This document shows positions 12,000 to 24,607 of a stretch of DNA of 64,000 bases, one piece after another. A program made the position numbers and the translations under genes. Origin of the DNA: Rotaria sordida (lineage: Eukaryota; Rotifera; Eurotatoria; Philodinida; Philodinidae); the NCBI GenBank assembly GCA_905250125.1, contig CAJNOL010000391.1, forward strand, positions 56,802 through 120,801. The letters run 5' to 3'. The notes beneath the pieces are model-generated. The model was not told the DNA's origin. It saw only the letters and a list, made by a program, of their open reading frames with translations, and did not search any database. The first letter of the stretch is position 1. Every line of letters starts with the position of its first letter.

Positions 12000-13430
12000 T
12001 ACATTAGATTTTTCTTTTGTAAATATTTTTCTTTTAAGCAAAATAAATTTTAAATAGATAGGAAAAATTTGATTAATACGAATAAAAATATAGAAGATAT
12101 ACTGATATGATTTTTTTTTTTTGAAATATTTCATCAAATGTTTAGAATATATTTTAAACTCTATTAGAAACCATATATTTCGTTGAATTGGTCGATTTTA
12201 TGAATTTATCTTCAAATTTATCAAACAATTTTGTCAGTTACATTCTATAAGAACTTATGATAAAATATGGATTTAGTCGAGATAGGTTGATTGCAACTCA
12301 TCCAATACTAAATGGATTAATGAAGATTATTTTTATACAGATAGATTTGAATGAAAACTTTGTTTTATATATGAATGAATTGCATTGTTTTTGTACAATT
12401 GTGTTTTTGAAGTTTTTTTTTTTGTTATAACTTTGGTTGCCGTCGTCCAATTTAAAAACTTTATTTTTCTTTTCTTCCTTTCTGCTTGTTCAAAACACTT
12501 CTAAAAACTCACTGAGACAAACATGTTAAAAGCTGAAAAAACTCAATTTTTTGGTGAAGCAACGTGTAATAAGAATGGATTTTATAACGAAGTTAAGAGA
12601 TAAAAGAATATCTAAATAGCATATTTTTATTCAATATTCGATAGACTATTTAATTCTATTATTATTCGATGCAATTTCTTTCTTCCTGATCCTTTATTAT
12701 TAAAAACACTGTTACGCACAACATGTAGGACGAGATTGAATGTTCCATTATAGAAAGAGCACTGAATTTGTTCTAAAATACATATTCAAATTCTTTGATA
12801 ATTTTCTTTTAGTAGATCAAAACAAAACAGGAACTACTAGATTTTTCATTCATCTTGTAGGGCGAGATTTTCGAACTTGACAGGTCTGTAACTTCTGAAG
12901 GATCCGTCTGATTCTGATGAAACTTATACACAATATAAACTACAAAAACTTTCATTGTTCAAAGACACCCCTTGTTCTAAAAAAATTTTTACATTTTACA
13001 GCAAAATATAGAGCGAGATTTGTTTTTTTGAAATTTTTCAGTTACTTCACAGTAAAGTGACTAGTGCTATACATTATTCTATTTGTAGAACCCTTCTTTT
13101 GAGAGATTCCTAATGGAACTTACGAAAACTTCTTGTGTTCAGTACGATGAAATTTATCATATAAAAATTAAAACTAAAGTCCACACTCGAATATCTTCGT
13201 CATTAAGTAACTATTTGTTGAGAAATTTTTACTGGATACTAGAGAAAATGATGGAGAACAAAATACACGAATCAAATTTTCTGTAAATCAACTTTCATCG
13301 TTTTTTTTCATCAATTGTACAAAAAAAGTTGCAATTCATTCATATATTGTTTAAATAAAACGTTCATATTTGTATACATAGTGTCAACAAAGACAAGACT
13401 TTAGATCATAAGCATTATATTAAAAACTAG
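12000..13430. other. Gene-free AT-rich stretch
   Basis: Nothing resembling an exon is seen. Around 12840-13160 two loosely similar segments (…GATGAAACTTATACAC…, …GGAACTTACGAAAACTT…) suggest an old repeat, too diverged to delimit by eye. Confidence 0.3.
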
Positions 13431-13431
13431 C

Positions 13432-13780
13432 GAGAATCCGTGCATACTGCACGGCAGCGTTTTTCTTCTTTAACGTACGACTTCAAAACTCTAACCTTTC
13501 ATTCGGTAACAGACACAGAGACACTCGACACTATGTACATAGTAGCCCTACGGCATGATATTCTTATATTACTAACACATCATGTAACCTTACGGTCCTA
13601 TAGCCTAACAACTTGCAACCTAATTCCCATAGAGCGCTCCCCTCTTGTAGCGTTCCTCCCTTATAGCTTTATCCCTTATTCTCTTACTCGCTATAGCCTC
13701 ATTCTTCGACCTTTAACCTTTAACCATTGACTTGGGACAGAGAAACACACACACACTGAATATTATATATATATATAGGT
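13432..13780. repeat. CG-richer island with terminal hairpin, probable truncated transposable element
   Basis: Base composition shifts sharply from the AT-rich surroundings. The left edge has CTAGCGAGAAT followed by a perfect hairpin (CCGTGC, loop ATACT, GCACGG, 13439-13455). The right edge has an ACAC run and a (TA)n tract at about 13763-13778. A hairpin start and an AT-repeat tail resemble the ends of short non-autonomous elements in many eukaryotes. The interior has an open frame (13440-13730) without recognisable domains. No target-site duplication could be confirmed. Confidence 0.4.
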
Positions 13781-13799
13781 TTCTGTGAAGCTTTTTATT

Positions 13800-15830
13800 A
13801 ATACACAGCAAATCATCAAGTACAAAAAAATTTTACACATGCTTGGCAATAATAATCAACCTTCGTACTTATCCAAATGTTGTTAATTATTTAACAGAAG
13901 ACGACTTCTTCAACATTGGATATATTTTGATAAATACATACTGATATTTTTCTGTCACAAGAATAAAGAAATATGAGTACAATAATTTTAAAAAAATTTC
14001 ATTCATAATGTTCATAGTGAAAAAAATATGATTGATAAATTTTAATTAAACTACAGGGTACTTTGCTTATAATATCTATTAAATTCATTCAATGACACGA
14101 ACGTGAAGAGAAAAAAAATTCGTTCTTTTTTTTTTGCTTGTCACTTCTATATTGTTGAATAGTAAGTATTTATGATATACACTGTTTTTTACCGTTCTAT
14201 ATCGAAGGGTCAACATACGGTCATATCAGCATTTTTCGTTCTTTTCGTATGTTCTATAACTAAATAAAAAACAAAAAGTACAAGTTCGTTCACTCATCAG
14301 TGAATTTACTTCGTACACATTTGGTAAGTATAATGATAGTGTATTTCGACCTAGCTTATAAAATAATCTTCTACATCGAATATTTATATTTCAAAAGAAA
14401 AAAAAACTATTAAAGTCAATAACTTAGATAAAATTGAAGATTTTTTTTTTTGATGAACAACGATTTTTTTTTTTTCGTCTGAGCTGTGTGTCGTCAAGGT
14501 AAAGATAAATAGAACATGAGACAGAGAGAGAGTCGTGTTCTTTTTTTTTTGTACGTCAGTGAATCATTGGTGTACAACATCGGGCATGAATATTTATTTC
14601 TTTTCTTAATAAAAATGAGTGTCGAACGAAAAAAAAGCTTTATTGAATAATGAAAAAAATTTATATCTTGTCAAAAAACGAAGAGATATTATTTTAATCG
14701 TATAAAAGAAAGAGTACACCAAAAAAATTGTTTCGAAATAACACACACATTAAAATATAATTCGTCCTTCGTTTGCTTGTCAGTGTTTTACCCAGATTTT
14801 TTCTTCTGAGAAGGTGAACACCTATTTTCGGGAGAGAACAGACACATGGTATGTGCTACATTAACCACAAACTGCGGAAGGATCACCTTGATCTTCAGCG
14901 GGGAGTTGCCTCTCGACTCTCGTACCGGACAAAATACTGCTACCTTCAAAGCATTTATTCATTATTCTATTTTGCCTATGCAGTTAAATATGATTAACTC
15001 AGTTGAAAATTTATATATATATATTTTTTTGTTCTAGATTATATTTCGATTAGCTATTGTTTGAGAACATATGAAGAGATCGATTGATATTCGAGAATAA
15101 ATAACTGTGAAAACAATCTGAACCTGATCAAATCGACTAAAAACGGTCAAATCTTCGAATCTTTGAACTACAACAGAATAGGTTTTTATTAATTTAAATA
15201 AAATTGAAAACTAATTAGTAGATTTGAAAAGTCAAAGTAGATATTTTCTAATTGACTATTGATTTATTCAAGTATACGAAATAATTTTAAACAGAGTATT
15301 ATCTTCAACTATATGTTCTTGGAATATTCATTTTCTAACACAATCATTCCGACCTTTGGAAATGGTGTGGTATTGCAGTAAATTTCATTGTAATTCGTCA
15401 TTCTAATTTGTGGGTCGTTTTTTCCACTAGCAAATGGCCATTTTTTCTCACCATTTTATAGGATTATGATAAACGGCGATGTAATGTCGCTATTTTGTGA
15501 GGCATGGATATAGAGATTATGCCATAAGTGACTATTGGAAATGGTTTTCTTCATTTTGTAAATTGCTTGAAAATTTGGAACTTGTCTTTTTTTTGTTCCT
15601 ACTGATTTACAATGAGTACAAGTTAGAAATCAGAAAAAAAACGTTCCTCGTACATTTTAGTCTGAACTCTTTAAAATAAAACTATTTTTAAAATTAGATT
15701 TTGTGCACATTTAATTTCCATTATAAACCCTATAATATAATTGTCTTCCTACAATAATATCGAAACTTAAGATATTGTGGGAAATTAATTAGGTACTTTA
15801 TATAAAGATCTATTATTTGAATTCTATTGT
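13800..15830. other. Gene-free AT-rich stretch
   Basis: Homopolymer tracts of A and T dominate. No spliceable open frames are seen. A slightly GC-richer patch at 14780-14960 has no inverted ends and no recognisable protein. Confidence 0.35.
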
Positions 15831-15843
15831 AGATAAATTAATA

Positions 15844-18800
15844 ATGGCTACAAAAAATTCAACATTTGCTTTATATAAAACTTTTATCGATGCTTATATG
15901 CAAGGTCATCCTGAAGTGGCCAAATGTGTATGTAATTTTTCGATTGATTTTCTCAATAAATACAACTGTTTCTTTCTTCTAGCTCCGTCATTACAATGCT
16001 TTAGCTGAATGGGATCAAATAAAAAATAATGAAGAATTAATTAAATCAAATATTGAAAAATATCTTGAAATTTCAAAAAAAACAATTGTAATTGCAACTG
16101 AAACAAAACCTTCTATTGATAATGAAATATCGACAACAACTTCACGAAAACGAACAATGTCATCTGATGATGAAACAGAAATTCAGGATCCATTATTTGA
16201 TCCTGATGTTGTTATTCCAGTTGAACCAACATTTTCAAAACGTACAATAAGAAATTCTATTGAGATAAAAGAAGATGAAACAAAACCATGGGTTATACGT
16301 GGTATTGAAAAAGCTAAAGCTCGTGTTCAAGCTCATCTTGCAAAAATTGAAGCAAGACGTGTTGCAAAACAAACCCGTGTAAAAGCTCCAGCACAAGAAG
16401 CTCTTGCACAAGAAATAAAAGAAATATCTGAACGTATTGCTAATTTAATGCAAGTTAAAAATATGGGTTTATCAACAGAAGAAACAAATCATACATTAAA
16501 AAAATTAATACGACAAAAAAAAGAACGTTCAACTGAACTTAGTCTTTTACAATCAAAACAACGTGCTGGTTTACGTTATCGTCAACGACGAAAAAAACGT
16601 CTTGAAACATTATGTAGTGCTGATCCAGAAGTTGCTGGTGAACTTTTAAAACTTTATAAACCATCAACAATATCTGTACATACAATTGATAATGTTTCAC
16701 CAGATTTATTACAAACAATTGAAGAAATTGCACGAATTGGTGGTGTATCAGATATGAATGCAAGATTAAATAATAATGCACCATGTGCAACATTAGATGA
16801 CCTTAGAGAAAAAATCAAAGAACGTGGTTATGAAATTCGTAGATCATCACTTTTCTATCGGTAAATATTGAATTGATTGTTTTAATTTTTTGAACTTTGT
16901 ATTTCAGTTTAATACCTGCTGGTGCTTTTACTGAAGATGGAAAAAAACATGTTACTTCAACAGGTGTTCGTCTTCGAAAACTTCAAGGTATTGAACAAGC
17001 TAGACATGAAGGTAATTTATATGATTATATAATTTGAAAAAATAATTCAGTTAAGATTTATTTAGATTGTCATTTTATATCTGCTACTTTAAAATATATG
17101 AAAGATTTAGCTGGAACTTTTGGAAATGATTGTATTTTTTATCTTGTTCAAGATAATAAAGCTTCAATTAGAATTGGTCGACCTACAGCTAGAGGAAATT
17201 CACCACTTATTATGCGTCTTGATTATCAAATAAGTACAGCTAATTCAACACCAATGCCACCAACGGTTCCATATCAACTTAAACCAACGTATGTTCAATA
17301 CGGATTTCAAACGAAGTCTTTTTTTTTCTTTTGAGATTAGTAATCAGCCATAAATCTTTTTTGTTTGTTGTCCAAGATAATCGTATCTTTTTATAAGCAT
17401 TTACAGATCAACCTGTAATATAAAGCGTATTGTCTTAGAAGTTCTAAAACGATTTTAAAATTCATCGTTCTTGCATTTAGTAAAAAGCGACTGTTTACTA
17501 CATTGATAGACTATAGTACGTATGTAGTATTAAATAAATATAAAGTTTCAAATTTATAACAAAACTACCATATAGTATATTATCAATTTCTTACTTACGT
17601 AATTTGATAAATTTCTAAGACAATTTAATTTTTATTGATAAATAGTTAGAACTCACATCCATCACATGGTAGTGATCGTCGTAGGTTATTTGCAAAATAT
17701 ATTTTTTTGAAGATGATTAACACCATAAACAAAAAATTCATTTGGGTTTGGATGCCGTTGAATATATTTTAATCAATCGAATAGAACTGAAAAGTTGTTA
17801 GCGTAGTCCTTGAGAGATTACAACCTATTAATATGTTCGTGATGAAAAATGCCATTGATTATATGTTACAGTGAGTGTGGAATTGAGACCAAAAATAGAT
17901 ATATATATGCTTTCATAATAATCCCACAGAAAGCTTTAGTTTCATGCTTATGTTTGTGAGAAGGGACGATATTCCAGGTTTTTATCAGCATTCCCTTTTA
18001 GAGCATGTTTTAGAAAAATTATACTGCAAATCTAGCCGATGTTTGGCCTTTAGAAAAACATCTGAAGTACATTCAACGAAAATAGAAAATAAAATTTTAA
18101 AAAGAATAGAAAAATTTACTTGTTGTTTATTCCAACACATATTAGATAAAATACTAGGACGAGATAAAATTGTCTTGATTTGAAAAATACTCACGAAAAA
18201 GGTCAGGAATATTGATAAAGTAATACATGATAGTTTTGTTACTAGTTTCTTATTCATAGTACAAGCTATAGATCTGAAACTTTATAACTATTTTGTATTA
18301 AGTAGTTATAATAATTTGTTAAAGTTGTAAAGAGTTCGCTTTTACTGAATGCAAGAACAAGGAATCGTTTTAGAACTTCTGAAAAACCTATTACAATGAG
18401 TTTATTTTCACCTTCAAGATGCTGCTGGGCTTGAAATATTCTATAAAGAACATAAAAATATTCCAGTTCACTAGTTAAGGAACTAGGGGATGGCGGAAGG
18501 ACGCTGAGCTCCCTCCAGAAACTTTTTAGCCTTCTCTCACTACTCCCAGGATTGGAACAATCTATTATTGACATTGAAAAACTATATCGATTTTCAGCTT
18601 TAGACAAGGATTATCCTGCTTTCTTCTAATTTTTTTCCGGCTTTATGATCGAAGTTTACCAAAGATTTTGAAATGAAAGTAGAAAAATATATACTATTAC
18701 ACATACGTAAAGAGTCGTGGCAGATATCGCTTGCACAAACAAACGATCAATTGAATATCGAGACTTTTATCTCAGTTCAATTGCATATTAACTCTCTGAT

Positions 18801-20482
18801 CATCTTTCTTAACAAACTGTAATACTGTTTCAATCTCCTGCTCCCTGTTCAATATTCATTTAATTTTCAACCAATTTTCTTAATTTTTTTTTTAATAGGG
18901 TATACGCATCTTGTATTCTTGATGAAAATGGTGCTATTACTAATTCAGGTCCAACATATATATCTGTTCGTTCAGCAAAACATGATCGAATAAATATTGA
19001 TTGTGAAGAAGTTGATTTTGATCATGTTGTTAAATTAAAAGAATTCGAACGAACGGCACGAAATCATATTGGTGAAGTTAAACCAATTATAATTATGAAT
19101 GTTGATAGTATTAATCCATTTGATTATACACGTTTTCAAAAAACTCTTTATTTATCAATTAAAAAATTTAAAAAATATAATTTAGATGCATTTATTCTTA
19201 TTACACAAGCACCAGGTCAAACAGCATTTAATATTGTTGAACGACGTTTAGCATTATTATCACATGATTTATCAGGTTTAGTTTTACCAGATAATTATTT
19301 TGGTACACATTTAAATGTAAGTGGTTTAACAATTGATGCTGAATTAGAAAAAATAAATTTTAAAAAAACCGGTGAAGTACTTGCTGAAGTATGGAATATG
19401 AATATGATTGATAGTTGTCAAGTTATTACTGAATATATTGATCCACCAATATCAGCTGATGAAATGGTTCGATTTATTGATACTAAATTTACATTAGATT
19501 ATATTATTGATGAGTAAGAATTAATTTAAGAAGGAATTCAATTAAAACAAACAAACAAACAAAAACACGACGTTTTTTTCTTTTAGAATTTGTGATGAAG
19601 ATGAAGAAATTCCACTTCATCAACGTATTCAACGTTCCCGTCCAGCTTTTTATCCAGATACAATTACAGATATGAAACCTAAACCTGTTTATGATATTGA
19701 TGAGTATGTTTAATTTAAACAAAAAATTTCAACGAATATATTATTTTATTTTTAGATATTGGTGTGCAACACATGTTTTTCAAACTCAATATACAATTCA
19801 AATAATTCGTTGTACTAAACCAGAATGTTGTGGTCCATGGCGTTCAAATTATATTCAAGTATTTCCTCATCGATTTCTTCCACCACCTGTACCATTTCAT
19901 CGTTCATCTCGTGGCGTTCGATTAGAAAATATTGAGTCAACATTTGCTAATATTAAACCTATATCACCATATTATGGTACATTATTTCAACGTATTCAAT
20001 TTCATGGTATTGTTATGCGTGGAACACAAAATCAATTAATAGCATTTGATGCTTATTGTCCATCAGTTCAAAATAAAATTTATACACGTACATGTACAAT
20101 TTGTAAACAATATATACCATCTGCCATACGTTTACGTAATCATTATAAAGTTCATCAACAACGATATGCATCAAGATATACTGATCATAATAATAATAAT
20201 AATAATAAAGAAGAAGAATTAATTGATGATGATGATCCTATTGATCCAAGTGATTTACCATTATCACCAATAAATATAAGTCAAAATGGAGTTTTTCTTT
20301 TTGTTGATATGACTGATTGGTTAAAATCTGATTTTGAAGATGATCCTGTTGTTGAAGCAAAACCAAAATCAATAGCTGCTACAGCAATGGCTATGATTAG
20401 AAAAGAAAAACAATTAGTAGCTGAAGCAACTGCTTCTATTGCTGAAAGTTCAAAACTGATTGAAAAATCAAAAACAACGACG

Positions 20483-20518
<36 letters not shown>

Positions 20519-20713
20519 ACACAAAATGATGTTGTTGAATCAGTAGCAATTATTTCAGTTGATAATGCATTATCATTGAATGATAATGGTGATATATCTG
20601 AAATTAAGGTGGAACAAGAAGATGTATCTGATGCACTTGAACAATTAAATGTTATGGATGATAAAATTAATAATAGTTATGATGATCTTAGTGATCTTAT
20701 AGACAAAATTTGA
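15844..20713 (+). CDS. Transposase-like RNase-H-fold protein with C2H2 finger, 992 residues
   Basis: Seven exons join in frame: 15844-15927, 15983-16860, 16908-17011, 17066-17288, 18899-19513, 19587-19703 and 19756-20713. A 3' splice site at 15831-15832 lies 11 bases before the ATG. Residues 85-320 are charged and helical (many KK/RR/EE), like a DNA-binding or coiled region. Residues 355-640 hold a conserved core. Its landmarks are IIIMNVD (Asp499), a downstream Asp at 526, and TQAPGQTAFNIVERR (534-546, Glu544). Asp followed by an Asn-x2-Glu helix suggests a DDE/RNase-H-like transposase fold. A C2H2 zinc finger follows (Cys787, Cys790, His803, His807). The tail is acidic, with a poly-Thr run encoded by an ACA repeat near 20480-20515. 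I know similar uncharacterised proteins from cnidarian and lophotrochozoan genomes. The frame is intact and no terminal repeats flank it, so a domesticated copy or a complex host gene is as likely as a live element. Confidence 0.75.
17430..18400. repeat. Inverted-repeat element inside intron 4 of the transposase-like gene
   Basis: The left arm, about 17431-17585 (AGAAGTTCTAAAACGATT...TTCTTGCATTTAGTAAAA), is matched by its reverse complement at about 18245-18395. The arms are around 150 bp and imperfect. The intron carrying it (17289-18898) is 1610 bp, whereas the gene's other introns are 47-73 bp, so the insertion explains much of the excess length. The interior has no recognisable transposase. 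Confidence 0.7.
20470..20520 (+). repeat. Coding trinucleotide (ACA) repeat, poly-Thr
   Basis: A run of ACA/ACG codons inside the last exon of the transposase-like gene encodes about 14 threonines. Such tracts are prone to length change; here the reading frame is kept on both sides. Confidence 0.85.
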
Positions 20714-21541
20714 TCTTTCTTTTGAGTAGACAATCTTTTTTTTCTTTTCTTTAGTGTGAATGGATATTGTGTTTTACAAAATAAACGTAGAGTAAGAAAT
20801 ATAATTTAGTGTATTTCATCATGTAAAATTTGCTTATTCCTTTTTGCTTCATTAGTTTAATATAAACTATATAATCACAAGAAATCTTTATAGATCATTA
20901 ATGAAAGTACAAAACTTAAGATATTCTATTATCAATATATATTCTGAGTACTTTTCAGTACTTGAATAACTAAGTATTTGAAAATGAGATGTTTGTGACT
21001 GGCATGTGCAAATATTTTCAGTGGAAGGCGTCGAATATTTATAAAATACTAGAACTGATACCTACGGATTTCTTCATGTACTCATATGGTGACGATGGAA
21101 TATTTCCTTATGATCAATGTCGTTTTTTGATGATATTTTGCTTATATGTGAGGGATCTTATACAAAGAAAAAATCTTTAGAGAATTTGGGATGAAGCGGC
21201 TTCTTTCAATAGATATGACTATTTTCAATTCCATATAAACACATTCGAAGCAATGAGATCTATCGGTAGGTCTCACTATATTTTAGCAAGAAACTTAATA
21301 GAAAAAATATTTTCTTTTCCTTTTTTTTCTTACTCATGAGGTTACAAATAATGTGTCATCTACACTGCTGTCGCTATTATTTGAATTATTTATTGCATAG
21401 CGTGATGCTTCTCGTTAAAACAATCAAGATAAAAAAATTTATCACAAACAGAACGGAAGGATTTTTTTTCTTTGCTGTCGCATAGCTTGCTTCTTTTGAT
21501 TGTTGTTCCCTACTTTTCTCATAGCAGCCAGCACAGCATCT

Positions 21542-22262
21542 TCAGACGACGAGCGCATATCCTTCCTTTTCTCTGAGCTTGTGATCAGCGAGTTTGCGCT
21601 TTGAATGGCTTGTTGATTGTTGCCTTGGACCAGATTTCAGCTTTCTCGAATGGCATACGCCAAGATGTAAAGATCGTATAAGACTTTCACGAAACTGCAG
21701 AATGGTCATGTGGCTTGTGCCATACTTTTCCTTGTAAATCAAATAGACATTAACTATTGCTGTTCCAGATATCAATTCAAATGCTACCATTTGATATCAT
21801 TCTATAGATAATTTGAGGCATGTGTAGTATGGCAATAGGTGATCCCATCATTGTAATCGAGTACAACTTGTTAATAGTTGGTTCCCATTGCAGAGTTTTT
21901 CGTTGTTTGCTATGCTTCTAGGTTTGTAAGTATTGTTCCGTCTATCGATTAGTTTCGCGAATCATGAGGTTAATAATTTTAGCAGTGATAAAATATCGAT
22001 AGCAATCAACAGGATAGATTGTATTATCTTTCGATGTTGACGTTACGCCTTCAACGATTCTATGATTTTCCTGAAACTCAGCATCTAGTTCTGGTTCTAT
22101 TTCATTCCAGACCTGTATATCCACGTCATCATCGGCAACTTCTTTCTCGGAGCTTGAAGATTCAAATTGCATTGTAGCAAAATAATTATCCAAAGCATTC
22201 ACATCACTCAGTGAGTTACCACTATCTTCTGTATCAGTTTCTTCAAACGGCAGGTAAATCAT
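21542..22262 (-). pseudogene. piggyBac-type transposase remnant
   Basis: On the minus strand the first part (22262 down to 21942) has an acidic N-terminus followed by PVDCYRYFITAKIINLMIRETNR, the entry to the DDE_Tnp_1_7 domain. A TAG interrupts right after this. The frame then continues with TEQYLQT and later WEPTINKLYSITMMGSP, matching the next block of that domain. The sequence next jumps to MVAFELISGTAIVNVYLIYKEK (21790 down), which corresponds to the end of the catalytic domain. The central part with the catalytic aspartates is missing. This is a dead internal-deletion copy. Terminal repeats were not located. Confidence 0.65.
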
Positions 22263-22269
22263 CGCAAAA

Positions 22270-24600
22270 TTTCATTTGTTTTTATACACCCAAGGCGAAA
22301 GAATCAAAGATGATGCTACGAAAAGAATGCAAAAGAAAAAACATCGAAACTTCATTTCGTTTATCTCATTCCTACTGTGCAATACATAAGAAAGAGATAA
22401 GCAAACTTGAGTAATTAGTCAGTTCGACGTGAAAGGCCACCTATGTAATAATACGAACAAGAAAAAAAAACAATTGGTAGCACATACTGAAAATGCCAAC
22501 TAGTAAATTTATCAGAAGGTGAATACGCATGAAAATGAATTTGTTAAAGCTATTTTCTAAGAAAATCGAATCGCTGCGATTGTGTTAATCTCATTCATAT
22601 TTACTTCTACTCATGATATCGAATTATAACTTGTGAAAAATTAGAGCGATTATTATATGAGTTACTGGAAGATTTACTGATCTGATTTTCTTCTTCATGA
22701 AAGCATATATTCATATCTATTGAAAGAAGCCACATCAACCCACATCGTTTTAGATCTTCGTTTTTGAATAGAGTCTCCTTCATATACGTAAATATCACCA
22801 AAAATGGCATGAATCAATCGGGAACCTCTTCTCGTTAGTAGTTTTTCTAATATTTCGTCTAGTTTATAGTGAACTATTCTATTTTGATATTATAGAAAGA
22901 TAAATTCACTTTTAATATTCTACATTCTTCACAATTTTAGTGTGCCTACTACAAGTACTACTACTTTTTAACTTTATGAGTTTCATTAAGAACATTATTT
23001 TTGAAAAAGTTTGAACTCAAAAGTTGAGTTTGAAGATGATGTGATGAAAACCATGACATTTTGTTGAAAAACTCACTAATATGGTCGTAACTCGACAAAG
23101 AAAAGACGTGCGGACATATATCATTTTAGGTTTTCTCTGGTTTCAATAAGATTCACCTAATCAGACACAAGTCACTTCAAAAGCGATCTATTACTTGGCG
23201 TGCCACGCTCGTCAATACAGTGTCGTTCGAAATTTATGTCACAGAAAACTTTTATACAGACTTTAAGGAAAATTACTTTTAATATCTGACTGAGACATTA
23301 ATAGGTAACTTTCTCAGAGATTTGAGTCGCAGTCGTCTACCATTTTGTACATTAAAATCTTAAGTGAATGTAAACTTCCTACCAAAATGTTCAAATCGAC
23401 TGAGCATGAAAGGGCCAATAATATAGTCAGATACCGAGAATGATGTAGTTTTTGCTGTTGAGTACGTTGTATTATGACAAAGCTTTGTTAAATAAATTAA
23501 TCATGTTTTAGATACTTTCATGAATTTCTACATATAATAAGTAGGTATAAGAATGTTCATATCAACTATCTATCTGTCAGTCACTACCAATTGGTAATAT
23601 TATGTCATATTCCTACATATAAAATAAACTTTTAGTATTGAAGAATATTGTGATTGCTGAATTCTGACAGTGTATTGTCACATAGCTAATATGTTCGGTG
23701 CTATTTCAATGGAGAAAAAATAAGGAGGAAAAAAACAAGGAAAAATGGTGAGACAGTCATATATCGGACTGATTTGAAAACTTCGACACTGCTCCGTTTG
23801 CCTCATTTGAAATAATTCGTATGCAAAGCGCAGATAGATAATTGTCAATGCTAACTGATTCGTAATTCTCTTCTGCAAATTTATCTATCTGCTCGATTAG
23901 AACTGTCAGTTACTGTAGAAGATCGGATTTACATCAATGGCAATCTGTGTAATCTGAGTACTTTCGAATAATGTGATTAATTTTGGCTCTGTAAGTTGAA
24001 ATTTAAATCAATGATGATATCATAAAGACATCCTCAATTATTATTCAAACCAAACCTTCGTCGCTCACAGTAAATCTTCAAATATATATCAATGATTATT
24101 TTCTTTAGACTTTTTTTCGTATAAATACACAAGTGAGTATGCAACTAGACCATGCGTTGTCTGTGGCGTGAAGGATATTCCTTCAATAAAGGTGCTTCTT
24201 GATGGTCAAATGATTATAATATTTATCACATGAAGAATTCTTGTATCGAAGAAAAGTTCTTGTTGCTGGCATCATTTTTACAACAGACATCTTAGTAATG
24301 AAAGTCTCGAGTGAATCAACATACAATCTTGTCCTCCACTCAGTGAGTTCGATACTCTCCTCAATGACTAGTGTTCGGGCTATTTGAACGATGAAGTTTT
24401 ACATTTTGACGATTTGATGTGTCTCGCTTATAAAGCCTGTTAGATAAATAGATTAACGGAAAAAGGACTGTGAATACAGCAGATGAAAGTAACGTACCAT
24501 CTATAGTGATTATTGTGAAAGTGAGACACAAAAGCATAGAGTTAAATTAAAATAATGCGAAATTGAGATCATTTCTTTTGGTAAAAGTATAAAATCTATG
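22270..24600. other. Gene-free stretch
   Basis: No exon is supported on either strand. Open frames at 22607-22810 and 23678-23878 (minus) have no recognisable domain or splice context. No long inverted repeat was found here by eye. Confidence 0.3.
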
Positions 24601-24607
24601 TAGAAAA

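Noticed and set aside
16539..16793. Minus-strand frame of 84 codons
   Set aside because: It is the antisense shadow of exon 2 of the transposase-like gene.
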